10,719 nt of DNA from positions 1 to 10,719 of the forward strand of contig JAPLUJ010000272.1 of NCBI GenBank assembly GCA_026397695.1, given 5' to 3'. A program made the position numbers and the translations under genes. Positions 1-6,313 of the stretch are shown in pieces; positions within the stretch are counted from its first letter, which is position 1; every line of letters begins with the position of its first letter. The DNA comes from Verrucomicrobiota bacterium (GTDB lineage Bacteria; Verrucomicrobiota; Verrucomicrobiia; Verrucomicrobiales; Akkermansiaceae). The notes beneath the pieces are model-generated. The model made no database searches and was not told where the DNA came from. It worked only from the letters and a program-made list of their open reading frames with translations.

Positions 1-439
1 CTCTTCTGCCACCGCCCTCCCCGGCAAAAAAGCCGCCAATTTCATCATCAACAACCTGCTCGGAACCCTCAACGAACATGGCATCGGCATCGACGCCTGC
101 CCGGTTACCCCGGACCAACTCCGTACCCTGCTCCTGCTCGTTGAAAACGGCACGCTCGCCTCCAACCAGGCCAACGAGGTGTTCGCCACACTCTATCAAT
201 CCCCCGACCGCGACCCCGCCGCCATCGCCGCCTCCCTCGGCTTCAAACCCGCCGCCGCCGGCGAACTCGAAACCCTCGTCAACCAAGTCCTCGCCAACCA
301 CCCGACCGAAGCGGCTGCCGTCAAAGCCGGCAACGACAAACTCCTCAACTTCCTCACCGGCCAGGTCATGAAAGCCTCATCCTCCAAACCCAACCCAAAG
401 CAGGTGACCGAGATGCTGCACAAGATCCTGCAGGCGTGA
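1..439 (+). CDS. gatB: Aspartyl/glutamyl-tRNA(Asn/Gln) amidotransferase subunit B, C-terminal part (5' end outside window)
   Basis: The reading frame is open from base 2 to the TGA at 437-439 and gives about 145 residues, the last third of a normal GatB (about 480 residues). The translation has the GatB tail pattern: KKAANFIINNLLGTLNEHG, then PDQLRTLLLLVENGTLASNQ, and the closing block FLTGQVMKASSSKPNPKQV followed by a short LHKILQA helix. These match the helical and YqeY-like tail domains that hold tRNA. In the family, GatB works with GatA and GatC in the cytoplasm to amidate Glu-tRNA(Gln) or Asp-tRNA(Asn), and it carries the kinase/transamidase site, which lies upstream of this window. No gatA or gatC is visible. 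The ATG at 179 is internal and is not the real start. Confidence 0.93.
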   Translation, partial: SSATALPGKKAANFIINNLLGTLNEHGIGIDACPVTPDQLRTLLLLVENGTLASNQANEVFATLYQSPDRDPAAIAASLGFKPAAAGELETLVNQVLANHPTEAAAVKAGNDKLLNFLTGQVMKASSSKPNPKQVTEMLHKILQA

Positions 440-457
440 GCCAGTCCATTCCTCCCC

Positions 458-532
458 ATGCTCCCCGATTTCGCCCATTCCCTCTATCAACATTTCGCAC
501 GTGAAGGCATTCCACTGCTATCCAGCGCATGA
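458..532 (+). pseudogene. Short 24-codon ORF after gatB, probable 5' remnant of a lost gene
   Basis: The ATG at 458 opens a 24-residue ORF ending at the TGA at 530-532. It begins 19 bases after the gatB stop in the same direction. The peptide contains LYQHFAREGIPLL, which has the look of a first helix plus the start of a beta strand, as at the N-terminus of some small nucleotidyltransferase-like proteins. It stops before any catalytic motif, so the resemblance is only a guess. The stop overlaps the next ATG as ATGA, the usual arrangement of two coupled genes. I read this as the ends of an originally longer gene joined by an internal deletion. It could also be chance. Confidence 0.3.
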
Positions 533-732
533 ACGTCGTCGATCTTGAGTTCCCGGATTTGGCCGGCCACCCGCCACCGCCACAGGTCACCCTCGACGTT
601 TACTAGAAGTGGGTGTTCGAGCTTTTGGCCTGCGGCATGCGCCCGGTCATGACGGACGAAGAACTCATCGCCGACTTCATGCGCAACGAAGGCCGCCAGA
701 CCGACGAATGGCCCGACTTCGGCGCTCAATGA
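529..732 (+). pseudogene. Small hypothetical protein gene interrupted by an in-frame amber codon
   Basis: Reading from the ATG at 529 gives 67 codons to the TGA at 730-732, with one internal TAG at 604-606. Both sides of the TAG look protein-like and stay in one frame: MNVVDLEFPDLAGHPPPPQV before it, then KWVFELLACGMRPVMTDEEL and a charged tail ending WPDFGAQ. Codon choice remains GC-biased throughout, so a single recent nonsense mutation (or a sequencing error) is the simplest reading. The start overlaps the stop of the preceding short ORF as ATGA, suggesting a former two-gene unit. I do not recognise a named family. The second half alone could start at the ATG at 640 and give about 30 residues. 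No evidence here supports amber suppression. Confidence 0.4.
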
Positions 733-803
733 TTTTCCTGAGATATACAAAGGTCGCAGCGTGCGTATCCGTGGACGGCTCTTGCCTCCGCCTCATTATC
801 TTC

Positions 804-832
804 TTGCCACCCATTCCACGAACTGCTAGCAT
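804..832 (+). promoter_or_regulatory. Possible sigma70-like promoter of the secretin-like exported protein gene
   Basis: TTGCCA (804-809) is five of six to the -35 consensus. It is followed by a 17-base spacer and TAGCAT (827-832), four of six to the -10 consensus. Transcription would start near 839, only about six bases before the ATG at 845, so the transcript would be almost leaderless. That fits the absence of a Shine-Dalgarno sequence there. The evidence is spacing and consensus match only. Confidence 0.35.
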
Positions 833-844
833 CCGCCCATCGTT

Positions 845-1642
845 ATGAAAAGATCCTGGATTGCCACCGGCTTGACCCTCGCGGGCTGCGGATTCTTCCT
901 CCTCGCCCAAAATCCGGACCCCGTTCCTCCGGCATCCGGAAAATCCCCCGGCACTTCTGATAGCCCGGCCGCCACCGATCCGTGCGCCTCCCCAGCCCCC
1001 TCGCCAAAACTGGCACAAGTCCAGGTGGAATACATCGAACTCTCCCACGAATCGCTCACCAAGTTGTTGTTTCTCGCCAGACCCGCCAGCGCCGACGCCA
1101 CCAAACTGCGCGAACAACTCCAACAAATGGTCACCAATAACGACGCCGAGGTGCTCGAAACCCAAATTCTCGTCGTCAGAAGCGGCATGAAAGCAACCAC
1201 CGAATCGATTCACGAATTCATCTATCCGACCGAATATGAACCGCCCGCATTACCTGGTTCTTTCCCATCCGAACCCGCCAATAACGAGAAATTACCCTCG
1301 TCCTGCATGCCAACCGCCTTTGAAACGCGCAATCTCGGCAGCACCCTCGAGATCGAACTTACCATCGGCTATGACGGACGTTTGATTGACCTCCGGCTGG
1401 TCCCGGAACTCGTCTGGCACACGGGGGATACCGTCTGGGGCGAAGGCAAGGACGCTCGCGGCATGCCGTTCAAAATTGCCATGCCTGACTTCTACACACT
1501 GCGCCTCAACACTTCCCTCATCTGCATCAATGGCCAATACATGTTAGCCTCGGTCCAATCTCCCAAGGATGCCAAGGGCGAAGTTGACATGACCCGCAAG
1601 GTGATGATCTTCGTGAAATGCGATGTCTTGTCCGTGAAATGA
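845..1642 (+). CDS. Exported (probable lipoprotein) protein with secretin-like C-terminal region, Verrucomicrobia type
   Basis: This is a 265-residue protein. Residues 1-22 form a signal sequence (MKRSW, then a hydrophobic run) containing a lipobox-like LAGC with Cys15, so it may be lipid-anchored. The hydrophobic run continues past the Cys, so ordinary signal peptidase cleavage near LLAQ is the alternative. Residues 23-55 are a Pro/Ser-rich linker. From residue 57 (VQVEYIELSHESL) a folded domain follows, with EFIYPTEYEPPALP at 124-137 and PTAFETRNLGSTLEIELTIG at 156-175, then IDLRLVPELV. These last blocks resemble the region before the secretin core in verrucomicrobial type II/III secretin-like proteins, but the final secretin strands and the usual VPILGDIP-type motif are absent. 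A periplasmic or outer-membrane role is inferred. The gene converges on the PaaX-like gene. Confidence 0.72.
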   Translation: MKRSWIATGLTLAGCGFFLLAQNPDPVPPASGKSPGTSDSPAATDPCASPAPSPKLAQVQVEYIELSHESLTKLLFLARPASADATKLREQLQQMVTNNDAEVLETQILVVRSGMKATTESIHEFIYPTEYEPPALPGSFPSEPANNEKLPSSCMPTAFETRNLGSTLEIELTIGYDGRLIDLRLVPELVWHTGDTVWGEGKDARGMPFKIAMPDFYTLRLNTSLICINGQYMLASVQSPKDAKGEVDMTRKVMIFVKCDVLSVK

Positions 1643-1723
1643 ACGCGTTCCTCCCAGCGCTGCTTTGCGGATTCACCCCACCTATGTTTCACTGGAATCG
1701 AATGCCGATCTCTCCGATCATCG

Positions 1724-1765
1724 GCTTACCAATTATTGATGCGATCGCATCAATAATTGGTAAGC
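1724..1765. repeat. 42-bp perfect palindrome (left copy) overlapping the 3' end of the PaaX-like gene
   Basis: The two 21-base arms meet between 1744 and 1745 and are exactly complementary with no spacer. The inner 17 bases of the arm (ACCAATTATTGATGCGA) are identical to the copy at 2555-2602; the outer four are GCTT. The stop codon TGA of the PaaX-like gene (1752-1750 on the - strand) and its last four codons (Leu-Thr-Asn-Tyr) lie inside the right arm. The centre is GCGATCGC. A smaller nested inverted repeat, CCGAT-C-ATCGG, abuts it at 1714-1724. There is no T-tract on either side, so it is not a typical intrinsic terminator, although it sits between convergent genes. Confidence 0.95.
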
Positions 1766-2535
1766 ATCTGACTCGCCAGTTTGCCGGCACGGCGGAGTGC
1801 GGGAGCTCTCTTCTTCCACGCCTTCTCGCCGGCATATCCCACAGGCCAGAGTTCTCTGGGGAGCAACGGATCCGCCTCAAGGCACACTGACCAGAGTTTC
1901 TTTTCCTGACAACCCCACTCTAGCAGATCGTCCCGGGAACCGCCCCATTTGCTGCACGGTATTTGTGTCAGGTGGGCAAGATAATCCTCATAGTCGCTCT
2001 GTACTTTGATGAAATCCCACGCTGCGGCGACCATCTCCGAAGTGCTTTCCCCACAACACGTCACCCCTTCAAAACAGGTCATCACCCCGCACGAAGATGC
2101 CAGTTTCCTCAATTGCCAACCGATCACCTGCAAGGGATCAGGGCTGATCCAAACGCTGCGCTGCAAGCCTCCAAATCGCGCGGACCGCAATTGCTTGCGC
2201 AATTCGTTTCTCAATCCGCACTTCTTCTCGGGCAAATCGAATACGACCATCCGCCACTTGCCGTCCCAGCCACGATTCCACCGCTCTTCCGGATCACAGC
2301 CACCGAGCGCCTTCAGATAACCCTTGCGGGTCAGGCGGTAAACGCGCTCCGTGCCATCCGTGCCCCCTCGGGTCTCCAACCAACCCTGTCTCTCAAGTGC
2401 CTGCATCTGGCGCAGGCACCCATTTCGATAGGACCACTCCTCAAAGGATCCGGTCATATTCCGCCAAGTCGGCCGCATCATCATGTCCGACATCCACAGA
2501 CAGTGGTAAAGCATGAGTTCCGTTTTCGCTTTCAT
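1750..2535 (-). CDS. PaaX-family regulator with Cas2-like middle domain, flanked by long palindromes
   Basis: This is a 261-residue protein with the three-part PaaX layout. Residues 1-75 form a winged-helix DNA-binding domain (RPTWRNMTGSFEEWSYRNG, then LERQGWLETR and RVYRLTRKGYL). Residues 93-165 form a Cas2-like ferredoxin fold: WRMVVFDLPE with Asp100 at the Cas2 acidic position, then RNELRKQL and FGGLQRSVWISPDPL. Residues 170-250 form the PaaX C-terminal domain with ADPLLPRELWPVGYAG. E. coli PaaX (about 316 residues) represses phenylacetate catabolism and binds palindromic DNA. No paa genes are present here, so its target is unknown. The protein is Cys-rich (11 Cys). The start at 2535 is the first ATG and has no clear Shine-Dalgarno. 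A 48-bp palindrome ends 19 bases upstream, and a 42-bp one contains the stop codon. It may be an autorepressor or part of a small mobile unit. Confidence 0.85.
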   Translation of the reverse strand: MKAKTELMLYHCLWMSDMMMRPTWRNMTGSFEEWSYRNGCLRQMQALERQGWLETRGGTDGTERVYRLTRKGYLKALGGCDPEERWNRGWDGKWRMVVFDLPEKKCGLRNELRKQLRSARFGGLQRSVWISPDPLQVIGWQLRKLASSCGVMTCFEGVTCCGESTSEMVAAAWDFIKVQSDYEDYLAHLTQIPCSKWGGSRDDLLEWGCQEKKLWSVCLEADPLLPRELWPVGYAGEKAWKKRAPALRRAGKLASQMLTNY

Positions 2536-2554
2536 GAGTATGGTTTGTTAAGAT

Positions 2555-2602
2555 ACCCATAACCAATTATTGATGCGATCGCATCAATAATTGGTTATGG
2601 GT
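2555..2602. repeat. 48-bp perfect palindrome (right copy) just upstream of the PaaX-like gene
   Basis: Two 24-base arms meet between 2578 and 2579 and are exactly complementary. The inner 17 bases of each arm match the left copy; the outer seven (ACCCATA) do not, yet they are fully mirrored. It occupies the promoter/leader position of the PaaX-like gene, so it is a plausible operator. It also lies 62 bases after the stop of the last gene in the upstream operon, so it could form a hairpin in that transcript's tail. ATGGGTTT at its edge (2597-2604) recurs at 2614-2621. Confidence 0.95.
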
Positions 2603-2664
2603 TTGGTTTTTGCATGGGTTTCCTGAGTGTTTGGAATCGGCTGTGTGTGCACTATCAGGCCAGT

Positions 2665-3342
2665 TCAATCGGTGCTGAGGTATTTGTAGTCCTGGAAGGT
2701 TTTCGAGCGGAGGATGCCATTTTCGTCCTTGCCGGCGGCGCCGACTGACACTGCGGATAGTTCCTGCTGTTTGCAGCGCACAGACATATACCCGCGTGCT
2801 TGTCGGATGTCCGCGCGGGCAATGCCGAGGCGTTTGACGAGTACGGGATGCCACTTTCCATCAGATTGCCGGATTTCCACCTTGAGTTCGGGATCGCGTG
2901 AGACCGAGACGAAGGTGGCGGTGCGTTGGTTTTCGGCTGCGTGCTGTTTGAGTCTCAAAATCCGGATCTCCCAGCGGACGGGTTGGCCCTCGCATACCGG
3001 CAGTTGCTCGGCGAATGGGATCAGAATGGTCGTATCATTGGCAGCCACGATCACCCGGGTTTCGCCGTCCTTCACCCCATCCCGGCGAAACTCCACTTTG
3101 TAGGTATCTGGTTTGAGCGCGATGCCTCCGGTGATATTGCCAAGCTGGTAGCCATCGGGTCTGACGGATTTTCCGTCGATGAAGAACTCGAGTTTTCCCG
3201 TGCCAATGCTGACGGCATTGAGGAGACGGATAAACCCGCAAGGTGCACGTTGCGCATTCTGGCCCTGTGCGACGCCACCAGGCAGCACAACCGATGACAA
3301 GACGACCAAGAGGAGAGCGGATAACTGGCGGTTAGAAATCAT
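2665..3342 (-). CDS. Secreted DUF4397-like protein, last gene of the pilin-like cassette operon
   Basis: This is a 225-residue protein. Residues 1-28 form a signal peptide (MISNRQ, a Leu/Val-rich core, then VAQG). Residues 36-115 (FIRLLNAVSIGTGKLEFFID, then GNITGGIALKPDTYKVEFRR and NDTTILIPFAEQLP) have the beta-strand pattern of DUF4397-type extracytoplasmic domains: a small carrier-like value plus 'GxYxVxFRxDG'. A second part (124-225) contains WEIRILRLKQ and ends DENGILRSKTFQDYKYLSTD. The start at 3342 gives an 11-base overlap with the stop of cassette protein A, so translation is probably coupled. An open frame extends upstream to 3720 but is the antisense-frame shadow of protein A. A periplasmic or cell-surface location is supported by the signal peptide. 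The molecular function is unknown. Confidence 0.75.
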   Translation of the reverse strand: MISNRQLSALLLVVLSSVVLPGGVAQGQNAQRAPCGFIRLLNAVSIGTGKLEFFIDGKSVRPDGYQLGNITGGIALKPDTYKVEFRRDGVKDGETRVIVAANDTTILIPFAEQLPVCEGQPVRWEIRILRLKQHAAENQRTATFVSVSRDPELKVEIRQSDGKWHPVLVKRLGIARADIRQARGYMSVRCKQQELSAVSVGAAGKDENGILRSKTFQDYKYLSTD

Positions 3343-6313
3343 TGGATGAAGTGACAGAGGTTTTGCATTTGCCCGGAATGATAGAACCATCGGCCGCCCG
3401 TTGCCCGGGATCGGCAAACAGCGTGTAAACCTTCCTGACCTCGGCAAGCACGGCGGGAGGAGTGCCCGGCTTGATCGACGGAGCGACCGCCTGGGCCACG
3501 ATCCACACGCGGAAGTTTCTTGATCGCACGGTGGCCGCCTCATAGACGCGGGCGAAGACTTCCTCGGCGGCGGCATCAGTCCATTCGACGCGGGTGTTTT
3601 CCTGATAGAGCGTGCGGTTGCCGAACACGGATGAGCCGTTGGATTCCTTGGCGAGCGCCAGACCTGCGGTGCTGCCATAAGGCCGGCTGTGAATGATTGC
3701 ATCCGCGATGCGGTCGGCATCGTGGGTGGACGTGGGGGCAGAGAGGGACAACGGAGTCGTGGGGGGCATCATCGTGCCATCGTGGTCGGCACTTGTTTGC
3801 CGGGCCAGCATGGGGTCCATGACAAGAGCGCCGGCGGCCATTGCGCGCAGGGTGTCACGGGTAGCGGTGTTGAGATTCACATGTCCCATGATGCGGGTCA
3901 GCGTGCCCTCGCGTTGCGCCGGATTGGCAGAGCGGGACAAGCCCGTGTGGAAAAGGTCGAGCAGGTGCGCCGCGTGCAGACCTGGTTTGCTGTTCTGATC
4001 GAACGCGGGATGCTCCGGGCGGCCGATGCGCAATGTATTGCCACCGCCGTAGAACGGGCTGCTCTGGTTGCTAGATACATCCGGCCATGAGGTGCGCGAT
4101 GCTGGCATTTTTCCTTTGCTGCGAAAGTCATCCGTTTCCTCACTGTCAGGGAATGCCGGTGCATGCATAATCGGGTCGAACACGCGTCCGAGTTCCGTGG
4201 CACTGTAGAAACGTCCGCGGTTGGAAATGAGTTGCGGTGCCGCCAGGCGCATTTGCGGAGCGTAGGGGAAATCGAACTTCGGGTCGGTCATCTCGGTCTT
4301 GTCACTGGTGCCCGGGGACCACGTGCCGACGGGCGCATTATGCCCGCCGTCCGGCCATTCGGAGGGGAGCATGCGCGCATAGACCTTGGGTTTGGTGGGC
4401 ACATCTTTGTTGTAGATGTCAAGGCGGATGTTGCGGCGGTTCGGACTGGAATTTTCCGGATAGGCATTTTCATCAAGCTGGGCGCTGCGCAGGTAATGGG
4501 TGATGCGCGGGTCGCCCATGTTGTAATACATGTTCGGATAATCATCATAAACATGACCTGGCAGGGCGGCTTTGGTGAGGGTATCGGGAGTACCCACTTT
4601 GAAGCCACCCGAAACAACCCCATTCTTGCTAGAGTAGATCAAGCCCGCCTGGCGCAGGATGCTTGCAGTCCGCTCGACCACATCGCCGTTCCACATCAAT
4701 GACAAGCCGGAAGCACCCTTGGATTCATTGAGGCTGAAGGGCGTGCCATCCGGGATGTTGTCGGATGAGGCACCCACATCCATCCGATATATGACGTCCG
4801 CAAAAAGATAACATTGGTATTGGTTAGGCGCGAGGGACAAGTTGATTTGACGGGTCCAGTAACGGCCATTAATGAGCGTGAGATCATGCGTCGAGCACAC
4901 CGGATTCGCAAGCAAGGACGGGGCATCAAAGGGTTCGCCGCCGACTCCGGATCCGATGCCATCCATGGGCAGCGCCACTTCATAGCTGAGCCTTGCGTTG
5001 CCTGATACCTGTTGGTTCGTCGGATTGCAAAGCTCGGCGAAAAGCTTGAAACGGAACGTCATGATTTTTCTATCATTCTTATTGGAGATACCCGCGTAGT
5101 TCACCTGCAAGGCGATTTCGCTCAGCAATGGATAAGCATCCAGTCCCCGGTATGCATTGCCTTTCAGCGTCGGGGAGGAATCCGCGTCCGCGTAGTCGAT
5201 CGCGTTGGCCGCCAAGGTTTTCACATAGTCATCGGGAAAGCCGCCCTTGCGCTGATCGAAGTCCGGCAAGGCACGGCGGATGAAAGCAGCCATTTCATCG
5301 ACGGCATCATCCGGCGATTTTGTTAGCAAGGCATTCAGGTTCATGCGCGGGGTTCCGGCGACGTCGGGATTGATACCTGGCACACAAGGAATGACCGGGC
5401 GTTCAAGATACGGCTGGAGATTGGCAACGAGATTTTCCTCGGCGGCACGTGCTTTCATGCCGGTGAGCCGGCCGGTTCCATCACGCGTCAGCGGCGGGCT
5501 GATGTTGGCTGCGGCGAGTAATGAATCCGGCGACATGAGGAGGTGGCGGTTCCCGATGAGGGTTTTGCCAAGCGTCCCCTGGCGGTTGGAGCAGGTATCA
5601 GGCTCGATGGCGAAAAGAGCGATTTGATCAAGTGGCACATCGTCCGCCGTTGCGACGGCCGGGTTGAGTCCGGGCGCTGGAAACGGATAGACGGCGCGCC
5701 CGTGTGTCAGGTCAGGACCATCGAGATTGCCTGCGCACAGCGGATCGATTTTCCCCTGCATGTCCTCCACAGAATACGCGAAGCGGGCGACAGGCCGGCC
5801 ATTCCCGTCATGGATCGGAATCCAGCAGGCGCGCACCTTGTCCTGATATGGCAGGGTGGAAAAATCGATCCATTCGTTAGAATTGGTTCCGACGAGTGGT
5901 TCGATCTCCGGGTTGGCGAGTTGAGTGTTTTCCGGTGGCTGACGGAGCGTGCTGAACAGCGGAACGTAATGATAAAAATACTTTTTACCATCCGTCTTGC
6001 CGCGGGCGAGGAATATATGTGGAGCAGGGACGCGACCGGTGGTGAGCGGATTGGCGAGAGCCGATTGCAGAATCAAGAAATCGTCATTGGCGGTTTCAAG
6101 CTTGAGAATCGCGAGGATCTCCTCCACTGCGGCGCTGGCGGCGAGATCGGCGCGTTGCAGGTCCACATACGAGCGGGCGGTGCCCCGTTCGATACCGGTG
6201 ACTAACAGGATTCCGGTTGCAAGGATGAACAGCAAGCCGGTGACGACAAGGACGGCGAGCAGGGTGAATCCCTTCGCCATGCCATGATCGGGACTGAGCT
6301 CACGGATGATCAT
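3332..6313 (-). CDS. Verru_Chthon cassette protein A, large GspK-like pilin-type protein
   Basis: This protein has 993 residues from the chosen ATG at 6313. The N-terminus is a type IV pilin-type signal, MAKG|FTLLAVLVVTGLLF, with a hydrophobic helix at about 16-38. The residue at +5 is Ala instead of Glu, as in GspK of type II secretion. The long body contains hallmarks of the cassette A family: FYSATELGRVFDPIM and GGGNTLRIGRPEHPAFD, then a helix-hairpin-helix-like GHVNLNTATRDTLRAMAAG at about 810-828 (the equivalent of the VNxNTA motif of GspK and ComEA), and near the end WTDAAAEEVFARVYEAATVR followed by SRNFRVWIVAQA. The start at 6313 overlaps the end of gene C (stop at 6300), consistent with coupling; ATGs at 6340 and 6280 are alternatives. 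It probably sits in the inner membrane and projects into the periplasm or caps a pilus-like fibre. That role is inferred. Confidence 0.88.
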   Translation of the reverse strand: MIIRELSPDHGMAKGFTLLAVLVVTGLLFILATGILLVTGIERGTARSYVDLQRADLAASAAVEEILAILKLETANDDFLILQSALANPLTTGRVPAPHIFLARGKTDGKKYFYHYVPLFSTLRQPPENTQLANPEIEPLVGTNSNEWIDFSTLPYQDKVRACWIPIHDGNGRPVARFAYSVEDMQGKIDPLCAGNLDGPDLTHGRAVYPFPAPGLNPAVATADDVPLDQIALFAIEPDTCSNRQGTLGKTLIGNRHLLMSPDSLLAAANISPPLTRDGTGRLTGMKARAAEENLVANLQPYLERPVIPCVPGINPDVAGTPRMNLNALLTKSPDDAVDEMAAFIRRALPDFDQRKGGFPDDYVKTLAANAIDYADADSSPTLKGNAYRGLDAYPLLSEIALQVNYAGISNKNDRKIMTFRFKLFAELCNPTNQQVSGNARLSYEVALPMDGIGSGVGGEPFDAPSLLANPVCSTHDLTLINGRYWTRQINLSLAPNQYQCYLFADVIYRMDVGASSDNIPDGTPFSLNESKGASGLSLMWNGDVVERTASILRQAGLIYSSKNGVVSGGFKVGTPDTLTKAALPGHVYDDYPNMYYNMGDPRITHYLRSAQLDENAYPENSSPNRRNIRLDIYNKDVPTKPKVYARMLPSEWPDGGHNAPVGTWSPGTSDKTEMTDPKFDFPYAPQMRLAAPQLISNRGRFYSATELGRVFDPIMHAPAFPDSEETDDFRSKGKMPASRTSWPDVSSNQSSPFYGGGNTLRIGRPEHPAFDQNSKPGLHAAHLLDLFHTGLSRSANPAQREGTLTRIMGHVNLNTATRDTLRAMAAGALVMDPMLARQTSADHDGTMMPPTTPLSLSAPTSTHDADRIADAIIHSRPYGSTAGLALAKESNGSSVFGNRTLYQENTRVEWTDAAAEEVFARVYEAATVRSRNFRVWIVAQAVAPSIKPGTPPAVLAEVRKVYTLFADPGQRAADGSIIPGKCKTSVTSSNDF

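Larger units (their letters stand above)
1724..2602 (-). mobile_element. Candidate unit: PaaX/Cas2-like gene bounded by two matching palindromes
   Basis: The 879-bp stretch consists of one gene and two palindromes with an identical 34-bp core (1728-1761 and 2562-2595), centre to centre 834 bp. Almost nothing else is present: 19 bases separate the upstream palindrome from the ATG, and the downstream palindrome overlaps the stop. The layout recalls REP palindromes around RAYT genes, but the protein is PaaX/Cas2-like and not an HUH transposase. No target-site duplication is visible in the immediate flanks. The alternative is a resident autoregulated gene with two operators. Confidence 0.35.

Noticed and set aside
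677..1213. A 178-residue - strand ORF opposite the start of the secretin-like gene.
   Set aside because: Gly/Arg-rich low-quality translation, opposite a gene with a signal peptide and conserved blocks.
1641..1650. GAACGCGTTC palindrome right after the secretin-like gene as a terminator.
   Set aside because: Too short, with no loop and no T-tract.
1741..1748. GCGATCGC as a cyanobacterial HIP1 repeat.
   Set aside because: It appears only as the centre of the two palindromes, and the gene content is verrucomicrobial.
1724..1765. Left palindrome as an intrinsic terminator for the convergent genes.
   Set aside because: The stem is spacerless and AT-rich in its arms and no T-tract follows on either strand. 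It may still slow polymerase, but it is not a standard terminator.
1618..1890. A + strand ORF and a - strand ORF both reading LPIIDAIASIIGK through the left palindrome.
   Set aside because: A palindrome gives the same peptide from both strands. The flanks have no domain and overlap the PaaX-like gene.
1724..2602. The repeated palindromes as a CRISPR array.
   Set aside because: Only two copies, 834 bp apart with a gene between them, and no regular spacers; the Cas2-like fold belongs to a PaaX-type protein.
1700..2625. Target-site duplication around the palindrome-bounded unit.
   Set aside because: The bases outside 1724 (GATCATCG) and outside 2602 (TTGGTTTT) do not match.
2665..3720. A 351-residue reading of the DUF4397-like gene starting at 3720.
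   Set aside because: The first 126 residues overlap protein A in another frame, are Ser/Pro/Arg-rich and precede a clear signal peptide starting at 3342.
5543..6205. A 220-residue + strand ORF and several similar ones opposite gene A.
   Set aside because: They are shadows of gene A with no recognisable domain. Gene A has strong family motifs along its length.
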